A stretch of DNA of 22,464 nt from Prevotella sp. GTDB lineage: Bacteria > Bacteroidota > Bacteroidia > Bacteroidales > Bacteroidaceae. Made by a program: the position numbers and the translations under genes. The stretch lies in contig JAIJUV010000024.1 of NCBI GenBank assembly GCA_022732315.1, positions 1 to 22,464 on the forward strand, given 5' to 3'. Within the stretch, counting starts at the first letter, position 1; each line of letters begins with the position of its first letter. Of the stretch, positions 1 through 8,602 are shown in pieces. A model generated the notes under the pieces. That model saw only the letters and a list, made by a program, of their open reading frames with translations, did not search any database and was not told where the DNA came from.

Positions 1-27
1 GAAAGCCATTGTAAAAATAGTCATCAT
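1..27 (-). CDS. Start of a leftward gene cut by the window edge
   Basis: Read leftward, two in-frame ATG codons (27-25 and 24-22) open a frame that stays open to the window edge and reads MMTIFTMAF. An AAGG stretch about 12 nt upstream could be a weak ribosome site, and a TAACTTTG -7 box lies at 79-86. Only nine codons are visible, so no function can be proposed and the reading frame itself is uncertain. Confidence 0.35.
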
Positions 28-78
28 AATTATTAACCTTTTTAAAATTTATTATTTGTTATTCCTTAAATACGAGTG

Positions 79-86
79 CAAAGTTA
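79..86 (-). promoter_or_regulatory. Possible -7 box for the leftward gene at the left edge
   Basis: On the minus strand this reads TAACTTTG, a match to the Bacteroidota -7 consensus TAnnTTTG, about 50 nt upstream of the possible start at 27. No TTTG -33 element lies at the expected 19-21 nt spacing, so this is a half-match only. Confidence 0.35.
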
Positions 87-287
87 ACACTTTTTTATCA
101 AATAACGGCATCTTTTGCCGAGAAATATCATTGCAATATGCTTTTCTTGATATGGGTCAACCACTAGTTTTTAGCCTTGAAAATGACACTTTGCTGTTAT
201 TTTTGCTAGTTTTGTGGCAATAATTTATATATCACTTTGTTTCTACTTTGTTATGTGTGTAACAAGGTAAGGCTTCCTATCAGATGA

Positions 288-326
288 TAAGAAAAGGGCG
301 CTTCGTCCTAAAGGATGAAACGCCCT
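288..326 (-). terminator. Rho-independent terminator of rho
   Basis: On the minus strand AGGGCG and CGCCCT (321-326 and 295-300) close a stem that continues through an inner seven-base pairing with one G:U and a TTTA loop. A TTTTCTTA tract follows (294-288). It sits 26 nt beyond the rho stop codon. Confidence 0.85.
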
Positions 327-352
327 CAACTTTTATGCTGTTAAAGCTGAAT

Positions 353-2488
353 TTATGAATTCATGGAAATCAGGAACTCCTCGTTGTTGCGAGTAGTCTG
401 CATGCTCTTGTGGATGGTATTCATCGCCTCGATAGGGTTCATATCTGAAATGAACTTGCGCAGAATCCACATGCGGTCGAGCGTCTTCTTGTCCTGCAAG
501 AGGTCGTCGCGACGGGTAGAAGAAGCCACCAGGTTGACGGCTGGGAAGATGCGCTTGTTGCTGAGTGAGCGGTCGAGCTGCAACTCCATGTTACCGGTAC
601 CCTTGAACTCCTCGAAGATAACCTCGTCCATCTTGCTACCTGTATCAATCAGGGCTGTAGCGATGATGGTGAGAGAACCGCCACCCTCGATGTTACGGGC
701 TGCACCGAAAAAGCGCTTTGGCTTCTGCAATGCGTTGGCATCCACACCACCGGTCAACACCTTACCTGATGCTGGGGCTACGGTGTTGTAGGCACGTGCC
801 AGACGGGTGATGGAGTCGAGGAAGATGACTACATCGTGACCGCACTCTACCATGCGCTTTGCCTTCTCCAAAACGATGCCCGCAATCTTCACGTGGCGCT
901 CGGCTGGCTCGTCGAAGGTAGAGGCGATGACCTCGGCATTCACGGTGCGAGCCATATCGGTAACCTCCTCAGGACGCTCGTCGATGAGCAGCATCATGAG
1001 GTATGCTTCTGGGTGGTTGGCTGCGATGGCGTTGGCAATGTCCTTCATCAGGATGGTTTTACCGGTCTTTGGCTGAGCCACGATGAGCGCACGCTGTCCC
1101 TTACCTATTGGTGAGAAGAGGTCTACCACGCGGGTGCTCAGGTTGGTGGTGCGACGGTCGCCGCAGAGATCAAACTTCTCGTTAGGGAAGAGTGGGGTGA
1201 GGTGCTCGAATGGTACACGGTCGCGTACCTCTGATGGGTCACGGCCATTGATCTTGTCGATGCTGGTAAGTGGGAAGTACTTCTCTCCCTCGTGAGGAGG
1301 ACGCACGTGGCACTGAACTACATCACCCGTCTTCAATCCATATCGCTTCACGAAATTGGTAGCCACATAGATGTCGTCTGGAGAAGAAAGATAGTTGAAG
1401 TCGCTGCTGCGAAGGAATCCGTAGCCGTCTGAAAGCACTTCGAGCACACCATTGGCGCTGATGATGTTGGAGAAGTCGTATTCTGGCTCCCTGTTGGCTG
1501 TCTGAGGTGCAGCGGCAGGAGTGTTGCCGGATGCAACCGGAGTGGTAGGGCGATCGAAGATATCGTATGTTGGCGTGGCTGCCTGGTCTTCGATTGGAAT
1601 ATCTACCACGGTGATGAAGTCGGTGCCGTCGCCAGGGTCGCCGCTCCAGACGCCGTCTGGAGTAGTCGCGGCTGCAGCGCCTGCGGCATTGTTTGCCTTC
1701 TTGACGGTCTCTTTAGCCTCTGCCTTTTCCTCATGGTCTGCTGGCTTATCGTTATGAGAGTTGAGCTTTGCCTGGAGCATAGCCATCAGTTCGTTATTGC
1801 TTTCGCTGTTGTCGCTGGATTCGCCAGTGGCAAACTGGGCTTCAGGAATGAAATGCTCTTCGCTCTCTGGGGCTGCTGCCTGGTCAGACTCAGCCTGTGC
1901 TGGCTGTTCTGCGCTAGCCTGTGCCGCCTGCTCTTCGTTGATCTGTGCCTCCTGCTCATCATCAGTCTGTACATTCAGCTCAGCATCAGTCTGTGCATTC
2001 TTCTCAGTCTCGCTGTTGCTCTCGGCATCAAAAAAATTGCCTTCATTTTCGCTTTCCTCTTGCTGCTGAGCAGCCTGCTGCATCTTGATGGCAGCTGCTT
2101 TAGCCGCAGCAATGGCCTCCAGTTCTGCCTTGCTCTTTCTGCCTCTGTGCTTTGGGAAAGCAGCCAGCGGATCTGCTGTGGCTGCGGCTCCCTGTGGGGC
2201 TGCATCCTGCGAAGCATCTACAGGTCCGGTAGCCTGGTTCTTCATCACGTCGAAGTTCTCGCCATCAGTTCCATTGACAGAATAAACACGGTCTTCTTTC
2301 TTGCTGGCAATGCGTGTACGTTTACGCTTTGGTGCAGCATCATCTGTTGGGCCTTCAGCCTGGGCATCAAGGATGGTATAGATAATAGTCTCCTTGTTGT
2401 CGCCTGACTTAATCTTGGCTCCAATCTCTTTAGCAATGTCCTTCAGTTGAACGACACTTTTTGCTGATAATTCGTCTTTGCTATACAT
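353..2488 (-). CDS. rho: Transcription termination factor Rho with long disordered N-terminal insertion
   Basis: RNA-dependent hexameric ATPase that terminates transcription. The 711 residues are about 290 more than the 419-residue E. coli protein. Residues 1-45 form a Rho_N-like helical domain. Roughly 50-335 are low complexity: a basic KRKRTR patch, an RGRKSK motif, then an Ala/Gln/Glu-rich acidic part with loose AQ..EQ repeats. The cold-shock-type RNA-binding domain starts near 340. The Walker A site (QPKTGKT) lies at 472-478, Walker B (VVIFLDS) near 553-559, followed by the Q-loop (LTGGVDAN) and R-loop (FKGTGNMEL) segments, all conserved. The ATG at 2488 lies about 80 nt downstream of a good promoter. 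A disordered Rho insertion is known in gut Bacteroides, where it supports phase separation; that this copy does the same is inference. It is transcribed divergently from the ABC-F gene. Confidence 0.97.
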   Translation of the reverse strand: MYSKDELSAKSVVQLKDIAKEIGAKIKSGDNKETIIYTILDAQAEGPTDDAAPKRKRTRIASKKEDRVYSVNGTDGENFDVMKNQATGPVDASQDAAPQGAAATADPLAAFPKHRGRKSKAELEAIAAAKAAAIKMQQAAQQQEESENEGNFFDAESNSETEKNAQTDAELNVQTDDEQEAQINEEQAAQASAEQPAQAESDQAAAPESEEHFIPEAQFATGESSDNSESNNELMAMLQAKLNSHNDKPADHEEKAEAKETVKKANNAAGAAAATTPDGVWSGDPGDGTDFITVVDIPIEDQAATPTYDIFDRPTTPVASGNTPAAAPQTANREPEYDFSNIISANGVLEVLSDGYGFLRSSDFNYLSSPDDIYVATNFVKRYGLKTGDVVQCHVRPPHEGEKYFPLTSIDKINGRDPSEVRDRVPFEHLTPLFPNEKFDLCGDRRTTNLSTRVVDLFSPIGKGQRALIVAQPKTGKTILMKDIANAIAANHPEAYLMMLLIDERPEEVTDMARTVNAEVIASTFDEPAERHVKIAGIVLEKAKRMVECGHDVVIFLDSITRLARAYNTVAPASGKVLTGGVDANALQKPKRFFGAARNIEGGGSLTIIATALIDTGSKMDEVIFEEFKGTGNMELQLDRSLSNKRIFPAVNLVASSTRRDDLLQDKKTLDRMWILRKFISDMNPIEAMNTIHKSMQTTRNNEEFLISMNS

Positions 2489-2572
2489 TATTATATTGTA
2501 TATTATATGATTTTTCTATGAAATGTAGCGTTTCGAGAATGGAAACACTAGATGTTTTGATTAAATTCGGTG

Positions 2573-2604
2573 CAAAGATAACTAAAAAAATTGTTTCTGC
2601 CAAA
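2573..2604 (-). promoter_or_regulatory. rho promoter
   Basis: Minus strand TTTG (2604-2601), 20-nt spacer, TATCTTTG (2580-2573), matching the Bacteroidota -33/-7 layout. Transcription would start near 2566, giving a leader of about 80 nt before the rho ATG. Confidence 0.8.
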
Positions 2605-2634
2605 TAAGATAGCCAAAAAATTTTGTTTCTGCCA
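2591..2634. repeat. Direct repeat of a 12-mer in the rho/ABC-F promoter region
   Basis: TTGTTTCTGCCA occurs exactly at 2591-2602 and again at 2623-2634, 32 bp apart. The first copy overlaps the -33 side of the rho promoter and the second overlaps the -33 box of the ABC-F promoter. Confidence 0.8.
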
Positions 2635-2652
2635 TTTTTTTTTGTAACTTTG
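2622..2652 (+). promoter_or_regulatory. ABC-F gene promoter
   Basis: TTTG (2622-2625), 19-nt spacer, TAACTTTG (2645-2652), an ideal Bacteroidota promoter. Transcription would begin near 2659, only about 12 nt before the ATG at 2671. This rules out the upstream TTG at 2623 as the start codon. Confidence 0.85.
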
Positions 2653-2670
2653 CACACAAAAATAACAAAA

Positions 2671-4503
2671 ATGGCTAGTCAAATACCTTATTTAGACGTT
2701 CAAAACCTCACCAAACGTTTTGGAGCTGAGGTTCTTTTTGATAATATTTCCTTCTCTATCGCTGAAGGACAGAAGGTGGGACTCGTAGCGAGAAACGGCA
2801 CGGGCAAATCTACGTTGATGTCGGTGCTCATGGATAAGGAGGGACATGAGAGTGGCGACATCATCTATCGCCGCGACCTGAAGGTGGGCTATCTGGAGCA
2901 GTCGCCGAAGTTCGACCCGGAGGAGAGCGTGCTCGAGGCTTGCTTCAACCACGAGGATGACCCCGAAAAGGTGCTCAAGGCTAAGCAGATTCTCACACAG
3001 TTGCATATCACCAACATGGATCAGCCGATGGGGCAGTTGAGTGGCGGTCAGCAGAAACGTGTGGCGCTTGCCAATGTGCTGATTGATGAGCCCGACTTCC
3101 TGATGCTCGATGAGCCTACCAACCACCTCGACCTGGAGATGATTGAGTGGCTGGAGGGCTATCTGAACCGTGGCAACAAGACCATCTTCATGGTAACCCA
3201 CGACCGATTCTTCCTCGACAAGGTGTGCAATACCATCCTGGAACTCGATGATAAGACCATCTATACCTATCGTGGCAATTATGCCTACTATCTGGAAAAA
3301 CGACAGGAGCGCATGGACAACCTGCGTGCCGAAATCCAGCATTCCAAGAATCTCTATCGCAGAGAGCTGGACTGGATGCGCCGACAGCCTCAGGCTCGCG
3401 GTCATAAGGCGAAGTATCGTGAGGATGCCTTCTACGAGTTGGAAAAGGTGGCGAAGCAGCGCATCGAAGACCGACAGGTGCGCCTGAAGGCTTCTACCGT
3501 ATATATCGGTTCCAAGATTTTCGAGTGCCAGTATGTGAGCAAGGCGTTCGACGACAGGGGTAAGAAGAAGGTGATTCTCGACAACTTCTACTACAACTTT
3601 GCCCGATTCGAGAAGATGGGCATCGTGGGTAACAACGGTACGGGTAAATCTACCTTCATCAAGATGCTCCTGGGCGAGGTGCAGCCCGATAGCGGCATGT
3701 TTGATATCGGAGAGACCGTGCGCTTCGGCTATTTCTCGCAGGAGGGATTGAAGTTCCGTGAAGACCAGAAGGTCATCGATATCATCACCGAGATTGCCGA
3801 CTACATCGACCTGGGAAATGGCAAGCACATGACGGCTTCGCAGTTCCTGCAGTTCTTTCTCTTCACTCCCGAGGAGCAGCACAACTACGTATATAAGTTG
3901 AGTGGTGGCGAGAAGCGCAAGCTCTATCTCTGCACGGTGCTGATGAGGAATCCTAACTTCCTGGTGCTCGATGAGCCTACCAACGACCTCGATATCCAGA
4001 CCCTCCAGGTATTGGAAGAATACTTGCAGGATTTCGCCGGTTGCGTCATCGTGGTGAGTCACGACCGCTATTTCATGGACAAGGTGGTGGACCATCTCCT
4101 GGTGTTCAAGGGCGAGGGCGAGATTCAGGATTTCCCTGGCAACTATACGCAATATCGTGACTGGAGCCGTTTGCAGGAGAAGGATGAGGCAGAGAAAGCT
4201 GCGGCTGCAGCGAAAACCACAGCCAGCAACAGCGCCAGCACAAACGATGGAGCCGGCACCGCCAAGCGTGATGCCAACTTTGAGAACAAGCGCAAGATGA
4301 GCTACAAGGAGAAGCGTGAATATGAGCAGCTGACCCAGGAAATAGATAAGCTCACCGAAGAGCAGAAAAAGTTGGAAGAGGCCCTTTGCAGTGGCACCCT
4401 CTCGGTAGAGGAACTGACGGAAAAGAGCAAGCGCCTGCCTGAAATCAAGGATGAACTTGACGAGAAGGAAATGAGATGGCTGGAATTGGCAGAAATGCTC
4501 TAG
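2671..4503 (+). CDS. uup: ABC-F family ATPase, Uup-like
   Basis: Soluble protein with two ATP-binding cassettes and no membrane segments, 610 residues. Cassette 1 has Walker A ARNGTGKST (40-48), signature LSGGQ (123-127) and Walker B FLMLDEPT (143-150). A basic helical linker containing WMRRQPQARGHKAK (235-248) follows. Cassette 2 has GNNGTGKST (320-328), LSGGE (410-414) and LVLDEPTN (431-438). After an Ala/Ser-rich hinge (about 505-535), residues 545-605 form a coiled coil like the Uup C-terminal domain. ABC-F proteins act on ribosomes, and Uup-type members are linked to DNA-structure tolerance and ribosome function. The first Walker A has Ala where Gly is more usual. The ATG at 2671 is chosen because a longer frame from TTG at 2623 would include the promoter itself. 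The Uup-like assignment is firmer than any exact role. Confidence 0.93.
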   Translation: MASQIPYLDVQNLTKRFGAEVLFDNISFSIAEGQKVGLVARNGTGKSTLMSVLMDKEGHESGDIIYRRDLKVGYLEQSPKFDPEESVLEACFNHEDDPEKVLKAKQILTQLHITNMDQPMGQLSGGQQKRVALANVLIDEPDFLMLDEPTNHLDLEMIEWLEGYLNRGNKTIFMVTHDRFFLDKVCNTILELDDKTIYTYRGNYAYYLEKRQERMDNLRAEIQHSKNLYRRELDWMRRQPQARGHKAKYREDAFYELEKVAKQRIEDRQVRLKASTVYIGSKIFECQYVSKAFDDRGKKKVILDNFYYNFARFEKMGIVGNNGTGKSTFIKMLLGEVQPDSGMFDIGETVRFGYFSQEGLKFREDQKVIDIITEIADYIDLGNGKHMTASQFLQFFLFTPEEQHNYVYKLSGGEKRKLYLCTVLMRNPNFLVLDEPTNDLDIQTLQVLEEYLQDFAGCVIVVSHDRYFMDKVVDHLLVFKGEGEIQDFPGNYTQYRDWSRLQEKDEAEKAAAAAKTTASNSASTNDGAGTAKRDANFENKRKMSYKEKREYEQLTQEIDKLTEEQKKLEEALCSGTLSVEELTEKSKRLPEIKDELDEKEMRWLELAEML

Positions 4504-4611
4504 ACTTTGAACTTTGAACTTTGAACATTGAACATTGAACTTTGTGCGTTGAACATTGAACTTTACGATAAGTTGGTGTACTGCGAACTTTATGATAAGT
4601 TGGTGTGCTGC
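4504..4611. repeat. Heptamer array followed by 27-bp tandem duplication
   Basis: Directly after the ABC-F stop codon come about eight and a half copies of a 7-bp unit (ACTTTGA / ACATTGA, with variants ACTTTGT and GCGTTGA) from 4504 to 4564. A 27-bp unit beginning GAACTTTA and ending GGTGTxCTGC is present twice in tandem, at 4558-4584 and 4585-4611, differing at two positions. No terminator hairpin is apparent in this stretch. Confidence 0.9.
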
Positions 4612-4649
4612 CTTTAATAATTAAACATTTATAAAAGAAAATAGAAAGA

Positions 4650-5255
4650 ATGGAAATTAAGAAATCAGAATTTACAATATCGGCTCCACGAGTGAGCATG
4701 TGCCCTAAAGATAACAAGGCCGAGTATGCCTTCATCGGCAGAAGTAACGTGGGCAAGTCGAGCCTCATCAATATGCTCTGCAATCACAAGGGTTTGGCTA
4801 AAACTTCAGCCACTCCGGGTAAAACCCTGCTCATCAATCACTTTATCATCAATAACGAATGGTATCTGGTCGACCTTCCTGGCTATGGCTTCGCCAAGCG
4901 TTCCAAAACCGTGCAGAAGCAGTTGGAGCAGATGATCAGCAGCTATATCCTGCAGCGCCCACAGTTGGCAAACGTCTTCGTACTCATCGATGTGCGCCAC
5001 GACCAGCAGAAGATAGACCGTGAGTTCGTGGATTGGTTGGGCGAGAGCAATGTGCCTTTCTGCATCGTCTTTACCAAGGCTGATAAGTTGGGTCCAGTCA
5101 AGGCTCGCATGAATGCAGAAAAGTGGATGCACGCCCTGGAAGACCGTTGGGAGGCGCTCCCTCCATACTTCATCACCAGCAGTGAGAAGAAGACGGGTCG
5201 TGACGAGGTGCTCGACTATATCGACGAAATCAACAAGTCTCTGGCAGGAGAGTAA
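4650..5255 (+). CDS. engB: Ribosome-biogenesis GTP-binding protein EngB/YsxC/YihA
   Basis: Small TRAFAC-class GTPase (201 residues, usual family length) needed for large ribosomal subunit assembly. The GTP-binding motifs are all present: G1 GRSNVGKSS (30-38), G2 region SATPGKT (53-59), G3 DLPG (75-78), G4 TKAD (142-145) and G5 TSSEK (176-180). It follows the repeat block with no clear promoter of its own. The next gene starts 33 nt downstream on the same strand, so the two may be co-transcribed. Confidence 0.96.
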   Translation: MEIKKSEFTISAPRVSMCPKDNKAEYAFIGRSNVGKSSLINMLCNHKGLAKTSATPGKTLLINHFIINNEWYLVDLPGYGFAKRSKTVQKQLEQMISSYILQRPQLANVFVLIDVRHDQQKIDREFVDWLGESNVPFCIVFTKADKLGPVKARMNAEKWMHALEDRWEALPPYFITSSEKKTGRDEVLDYIDEINKSLAGE

Positions 5256-5288
5256 CTGCCGGATGTCTTCTAAAAAAAGAAGAAAAGA

Positions 5289-6272
5289 ATGAAACAGATT
5301 AACTGGGGATTTATCGGCTGCGGTGAAGTAACCGAAAAGAAGAGCGGTCCGGCATTCAACGAGGTAGAGGGATCGCAGGTTGTTGCGGTGATGAGCCGTA
5401 GCGAACAGAAGGCGCGAAGCTATGCCGAGCGCCATCATATAAGAAAATGGTATACCGATGCGCAGGAACTCATCGACGACCCTGACGTGAATGCCGTCTA
5501 TATCGCTACGCCACCGTCATCACACGCCACCTTTGCCATCATGGCGATGCATGCAGGCAAGCCTGTATACGTAGAAAAGCCTCTGGCAGCAAGCTATAAC
5601 GACTGTATCCGCATCAACAGAATCAGCGAGCAGACCGGTGTGCCTTGCTTTGTGGCATACTATCGCAGGTATCTTCCTTACTTTCAGAAAGTGAAGGAGA
5701 TTATCAACAGTGGAACTATCGGAGAAATAGTCAATGTACAGGTTCGCTTCTCTGTGCCTCCCCGTGACTTGGATTACAAAAGCGGCAAGGAGATGCCTTG
5801 GCGTGTGCAGCCAGACATTGCTGGTGGCGGCTATTTCTACGATTTGGCGCCTCATCAGATAGACCTGTTGCAAGACCTCTTTGGTGTGATTACCCGTGCC
5901 CATGGCTATCCTGCCAACCGTGCGCATCTCTATAAGGCAGAAGATACGGTATCGGCATGCTTCTTCTTCGAGAGTGGCGTGACGGGTAGCGGCAGCTGGT
6001 GTTTCGTAGGACATGAGAGTGCCAAGGAAGACTGCATCGAGATTATCGGTGACAAGGGTTCGCTTTCGTTCTCCGTGTTCACCTATCAGCCTATCGTCTT
6101 GATTACAAGCGAGGGTAGAACCAGCATCACGGTTTCCAATCCGCCGTATGTGCAGCTGCCTATCATCAAGAATGTGATAGAACACCTGCAGGGTATCAGC
6201 ACCTGTACTTGCACCAGCGTTTCGGCTACTCCGGTAAACTGGGTGCTCGACCGCGTGCTTTGGAAGAACTAA
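5289..6272 (+). CDS. Gfo/Idh/MocA family NAD(P)-dependent oxidoreductase
   Basis: Predicted cytoplasmic dehydrogenase of 327 residues. The N-terminal Rossmann domain opens with INWGFIGCGEVTE (4-16), which has the GxGxxT-type dinucleotide loop. The conserved EKP motif lies at 96-98 (YVEKPLA). The substrate domain contains a GGGYFYDLAPHQIDLL segment, whose aspartate and histidine fit the catalytic pair of the family. The substrate cannot be read from the sequence; members act on inositols, sugars or sugar-nucleotides. It follows engB at 33 nt, probably in the same transcript. No signal peptide is visible, unlike the Tat-exported members of the family. Confidence 0.9.
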   Translation: MKQINWGFIGCGEVTEKKSGPAFNEVEGSQVVAVMSRSEQKARSYAERHHIRKWYTDAQELIDDPDVNAVYIATPPSSHATFAIMAMHAGKPVYVEKPLAASYNDCIRINRISEQTGVPCFVAYYRRYLPYFQKVKEIINSGTIGEIVNVQVRFSVPPRDLDYKSGKEMPWRVQPDIAGGGYFYDLAPHQIDLLQDLFGVITRAHGYPANRAHLYKAEDTVSACFFFESGVTGSGSWCFVGHESAKEDCIEIIGDKGSLSFSVFTYQPIVLITSEGRTSITVSNPPYVQLPIIKNVIEHLQGISTCTCTSVSATPVNWVLDRVLWKN

Positions 6273-6341
6273 CGTTTGATTTTGTAAGTGCTAACGTGTG
6301 TTTTGAAGAACTGAATTGTAGAATTTCAAAGAGTCAATAAG

Positions 6342-7637
6342 ATGAAAAGAAGAATTTGGTCTTTAGTGGGAGTCTGGTTGTTCGCTTTGCTGCCAATGAT
6401 GGCGGTGGAGCGGGAAACGTCTCATTTGTCTGCTGGTCAAAGCAAGACAGACCAAAGTAAGACTGACCAGAACAAGACTGTTGCCGATTCTTCTTTGATG
6501 AAAACGCTTTTCAACTCTACGATGTTCAAGGGAAACTCTGAGGATAGCCTGACGCGTGCTCGACATGAGAAAACCTTCTTCCACCGTTTGGGAAAGACTT
6601 TTACGAATTTCTTTCGGGAGTTTTCAAATATCAACGAACAGTATATCGAGCCTCAGCATTACAATTATACCGTGATGCTCCAGAATACCAATACCTATGA
6701 GGTCTATACCCTTTATGGTGAGGAAGGACAGCGCATCTCGTTTGCACCTGACCCTTCATGGCGATTGGGCCCTTATCTGGGATGGCGATGGGTGTTCCTG
6801 GGTTATACCGTAGACTTGAAGCACATCAATATGAAGAGTAACCACAGTAGCAAGAAGGAGTTCAATCTGAGCCTGTATAGCAGTTTGCTCGGAGTGGATC
6901 TGTTCTGGCGGCAGACGGGTAACGACTATCATATCCAAAGAATGGATCTGGGAGCTGAAGTGAATACGGATGCCCTAAGAAAGGTATCTTTCGATGGTTT
7001 CAAAGGAAGTATCAAGGGTTTGAACCTTTACTACATCTTTAATCATCGTAAGTTCTCATATCCAGCAGCTTATTCGCAAAGTACGAAGCAGAAGTTGAGC
7101 GCCGGTTCATGGATGGTAGGCTTGGGATATACCCAGCATCAGCTGGAAGTGGACTGGGATAAACTCTCGAATATCGTGGATGAACGGCTGAATCAGAAAT
7201 CCAGGAATCAGCTGAATCAGGAAGCAAGGAATCAGATGGAGGCAAGGATTGATAGCTCTCTGATGTTCTCGAAGGTGAGGTATAGCGATTATTCCGCTAC
7301 GGTGGGATATGGCTACAACTGGGTGTTTGCCAAGAACTGGCTCTTCAACGCCTCGCTTTCCGTGGGACTTGCCTACAATCATTCCAGATCAGACGATCCG
7401 GAGCAGGACAAGTTTAACCTGAAGAACTTCAACTTCAAGAATTTCAACATCGATGGTGTGGGCCGTTTTGGTGTGGTATGGAATAATGACAAATGGTATG
7501 CGGGTATCAGTTCTGTCATTCATTCTTACAATTATCATAAAGATCATTTCTCTACCAACAATTCCTTCGGCTCCCTGAACATCTATGTGGGCGTGAATTT
7601 TGGTAAGAAGCGGGAATATAAAAATGTAAAACAATGA
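6342..7637 (+). CDS. DUF4421-family predicted outer-membrane protein
   Basis: Protein of 431 residues with a signal peptide (basic MKRRIW, hydrophobic core, likely cleavage near MMA at 19-21). The middle, including NTNTYEVYTLYG, LGPYLGWRWVFLGYTVDL and SLYSSLLGVDLFWR, matches what I recall of DUF4421, a Bacteroidota family of unknown function. Alternating hydrophobic and aromatic stretches and a terminal LNIYVGVNF strand suggest a beta-barrel. Two internal tandem repeats stand out: a 15-bp unit three times (6438-6482, QSKTD/QSKTD/QNKTV) and a 24-bp unit twice (7188-7235, LNQKSRNQ/LNQEARNQ). Its stop overlaps the next start by 4 bp (ATGA), so the two proteins are likely made together. No function is claimed. 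Confidence 0.8.
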   Translation: MKRRIWSLVGVWLFALLPMMAVERETSHLSAGQSKTDQSKTDQNKTVADSSLMKTLFNSTMFKGNSEDSLTRARHEKTFFHRLGKTFTNFFREFSNINEQYIEPQHYNYTVMLQNTNTYEVYTLYGEEGQRISFAPDPSWRLGPYLGWRWVFLGYTVDLKHINMKSNHSSKKEFNLSLYSSLLGVDLFWRQTGNDYHIQRMDLGAEVNTDALRKVSFDGFKGSIKGLNLYYIFNHRKFSYPAAYSQSTKQKLSAGSWMVGLGYTQHQLEVDWDKLSNIVDERLNQKSRNQLNQEARNQMEARIDSSLMFSKVRYSDYSATVGYGYNWVFAKNWLFNASLSVGLAYNHSRSDDPEQDKFNLKNFNFKNFNIDGVGRFGVVWNNDKWYAGISSVIHSYNYHKDHFSTNNSFGSLNIYVGVNFGKKREYKNVKQ

Positions 7638-8494
7638 AAGTAAAGCATAGTTTTTTGTTTTTTGCAGCGGCATTCATGATGGTGATGCCGGCTTTAGCAA
7701 AGTCGGGCGTGGTGTATCAGCGCCAGGATAGTATGCGGATTGTTTCTTTGCTCCAACAGGCAAAGGCGATGAAGAAGAAACCTGCCAACTGGATGATGTG
7801 GTTCGGAAAGCAGTTTGTGGGTGTTCCCTATGTGGGCGGCACCCTGGATAGAACTAAGGAGGAGCAGCTCGTGGTGAATACCCGTGAACTGGATTGCACC
7901 ACCTACGTAGAAATCGTGACCGCTCTGACGATGTGTGCCAAGAATCACGAAACCAGTTTTGCTGCCTTCTGCAATCATCTCAAGCATGTGCGCTATGTTG
8001 GTGGCGATGTGGAGTATGTAAAGCGCCAGCATTATTTCACACTCTGGGTAGATGACAACGTAAAGGAAGGCATCGTGAAGGATATTCAGAACAATCCACC
8101 TTTCACGGCTGTGCAGACCATCAGCGTAAACTGGATGTCTACCCATCCATCCAGCTACAAGATGCTTTCGGCTCATCCACAGTGGCAGTCGGGCATCCGG
8201 GCTTTGGAACAGAGCATCAATGGAAAGCGCTATCGCTATATCCCGAAAGGGGAGATTCGCAACAACCAGCTTTTCAGAAATACCATCAAGAATGGCGATA
8301 TCCTTCTGATGATTACCCGTAAGAAAGGATTGGACACCACGCATATCGGCATTGCTTCCTGGCACAAGGATGGTTTGCACCTGCTTAATGCCAGCAGTAT
8401 CCACAAAAAAGTGATTGATGAACCGATGACACTTTATACCTATATGCAGAAACATCCATCCCAGATAGGTATCCGTGCCTGCAGGGTGTTGTGA
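7634..8494 (+). CDS. DUF1460 family NlpC/P60-like amidase, exported
   Basis: Predicted exported cell-wall amidase of 286 residues; the family is described as N-acetylmuramoyl-L-alanine amidase-like. A signal peptide covers about residues 1-22 (MKVKHSFLFF, cleavage near ALA). The probable nucleophile is Cys88 in RELDCTTYVE, preceded by a GVPYVGGTLD segment, and the probable catalytic His is 237 in TTHIGI, followed by LLNASSIHKKV. This Cys-then-His order fits the NlpC/P60 superfamily. The start ATG lies inside the stop region of the DUF4421 gene (ATGA), which implies translational coupling. The pair may jointly serve the envelope, one protein in the outer membrane and one trimming peptidoglycan; that link is inference. 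Confidence 0.87.
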   Translation: MKVKHSFLFFAAAFMMVMPALAKSGVVYQRQDSMRIVSLLQQAKAMKKKPANWMMWFGKQFVGVPYVGGTLDRTKEEQLVVNTRELDCTTYVEIVTALTMCAKNHETSFAAFCNHLKHVRYVGGDVEYVKRQHYFTLWVDDNVKEGIVKDIQNNPPFTAVQTISVNWMSTHPSSYKMLSAHPQWQSGIRALEQSINGKRYRYIPKGEIRNNQLFRNTIKNGDILLMITRKKGLDTTHIGIASWHKDGLHLLNASSIHKKVIDEPMTLYTYMQKHPSQIGIRACRVL

Positions 8495-8556
8495 TATTTC
8501 TAAATATTATCATCATCGGTTGAAACATTCCGATAAATGGGATGTTTTCCTACTCC

Positions 8557-8602
8557 ATATTTATCCTTAAGGCTAATTATTTTTAGGCTTAAGGATAAAT
8601 AT
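8557..8602. repeat. 15-bp perfect inverted repeat
   Basis: ATATTTATCCTTAAG (8557-8571) and its exact reverse complement CTTAAGGATAAATAT (8588-8602) flank a 16-nt AT-rich spacer. It could be the terminator hairpin of the DUF4421/DUF1460 operon, although no clean T-run follows. It overlaps the first two CTTAAGG boxes. Confidence 0.75.

Noticed and set aside
1733..2407. 224-codon frame antisense to the rho insertion
   Set aside because: Leu/Ser/Cys-rich product mirrors the repeat-rich sense sequence; no independent signals.
2623..2670. Extended ABC-F start at TTG 2623
   Set aside because: The extension would span the consensus promoter (2622-2652) and lie mostly upstream of the predicted transcription start; the ATG at 2671 fits the family.
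2692..4152. 486-codon frame antisense to the ABC-F gene
   Set aside because: Shadow of the real gene caused by codon bias; no promoter, no domain, and the sense product is unmistakable.
4445..4783. Leftward frame across the heptamer and 27-bp repeats
   Set aside because: Its repetitive middle is just the translation of the DNA repeats, and both ends overlap real genes on the other strand.
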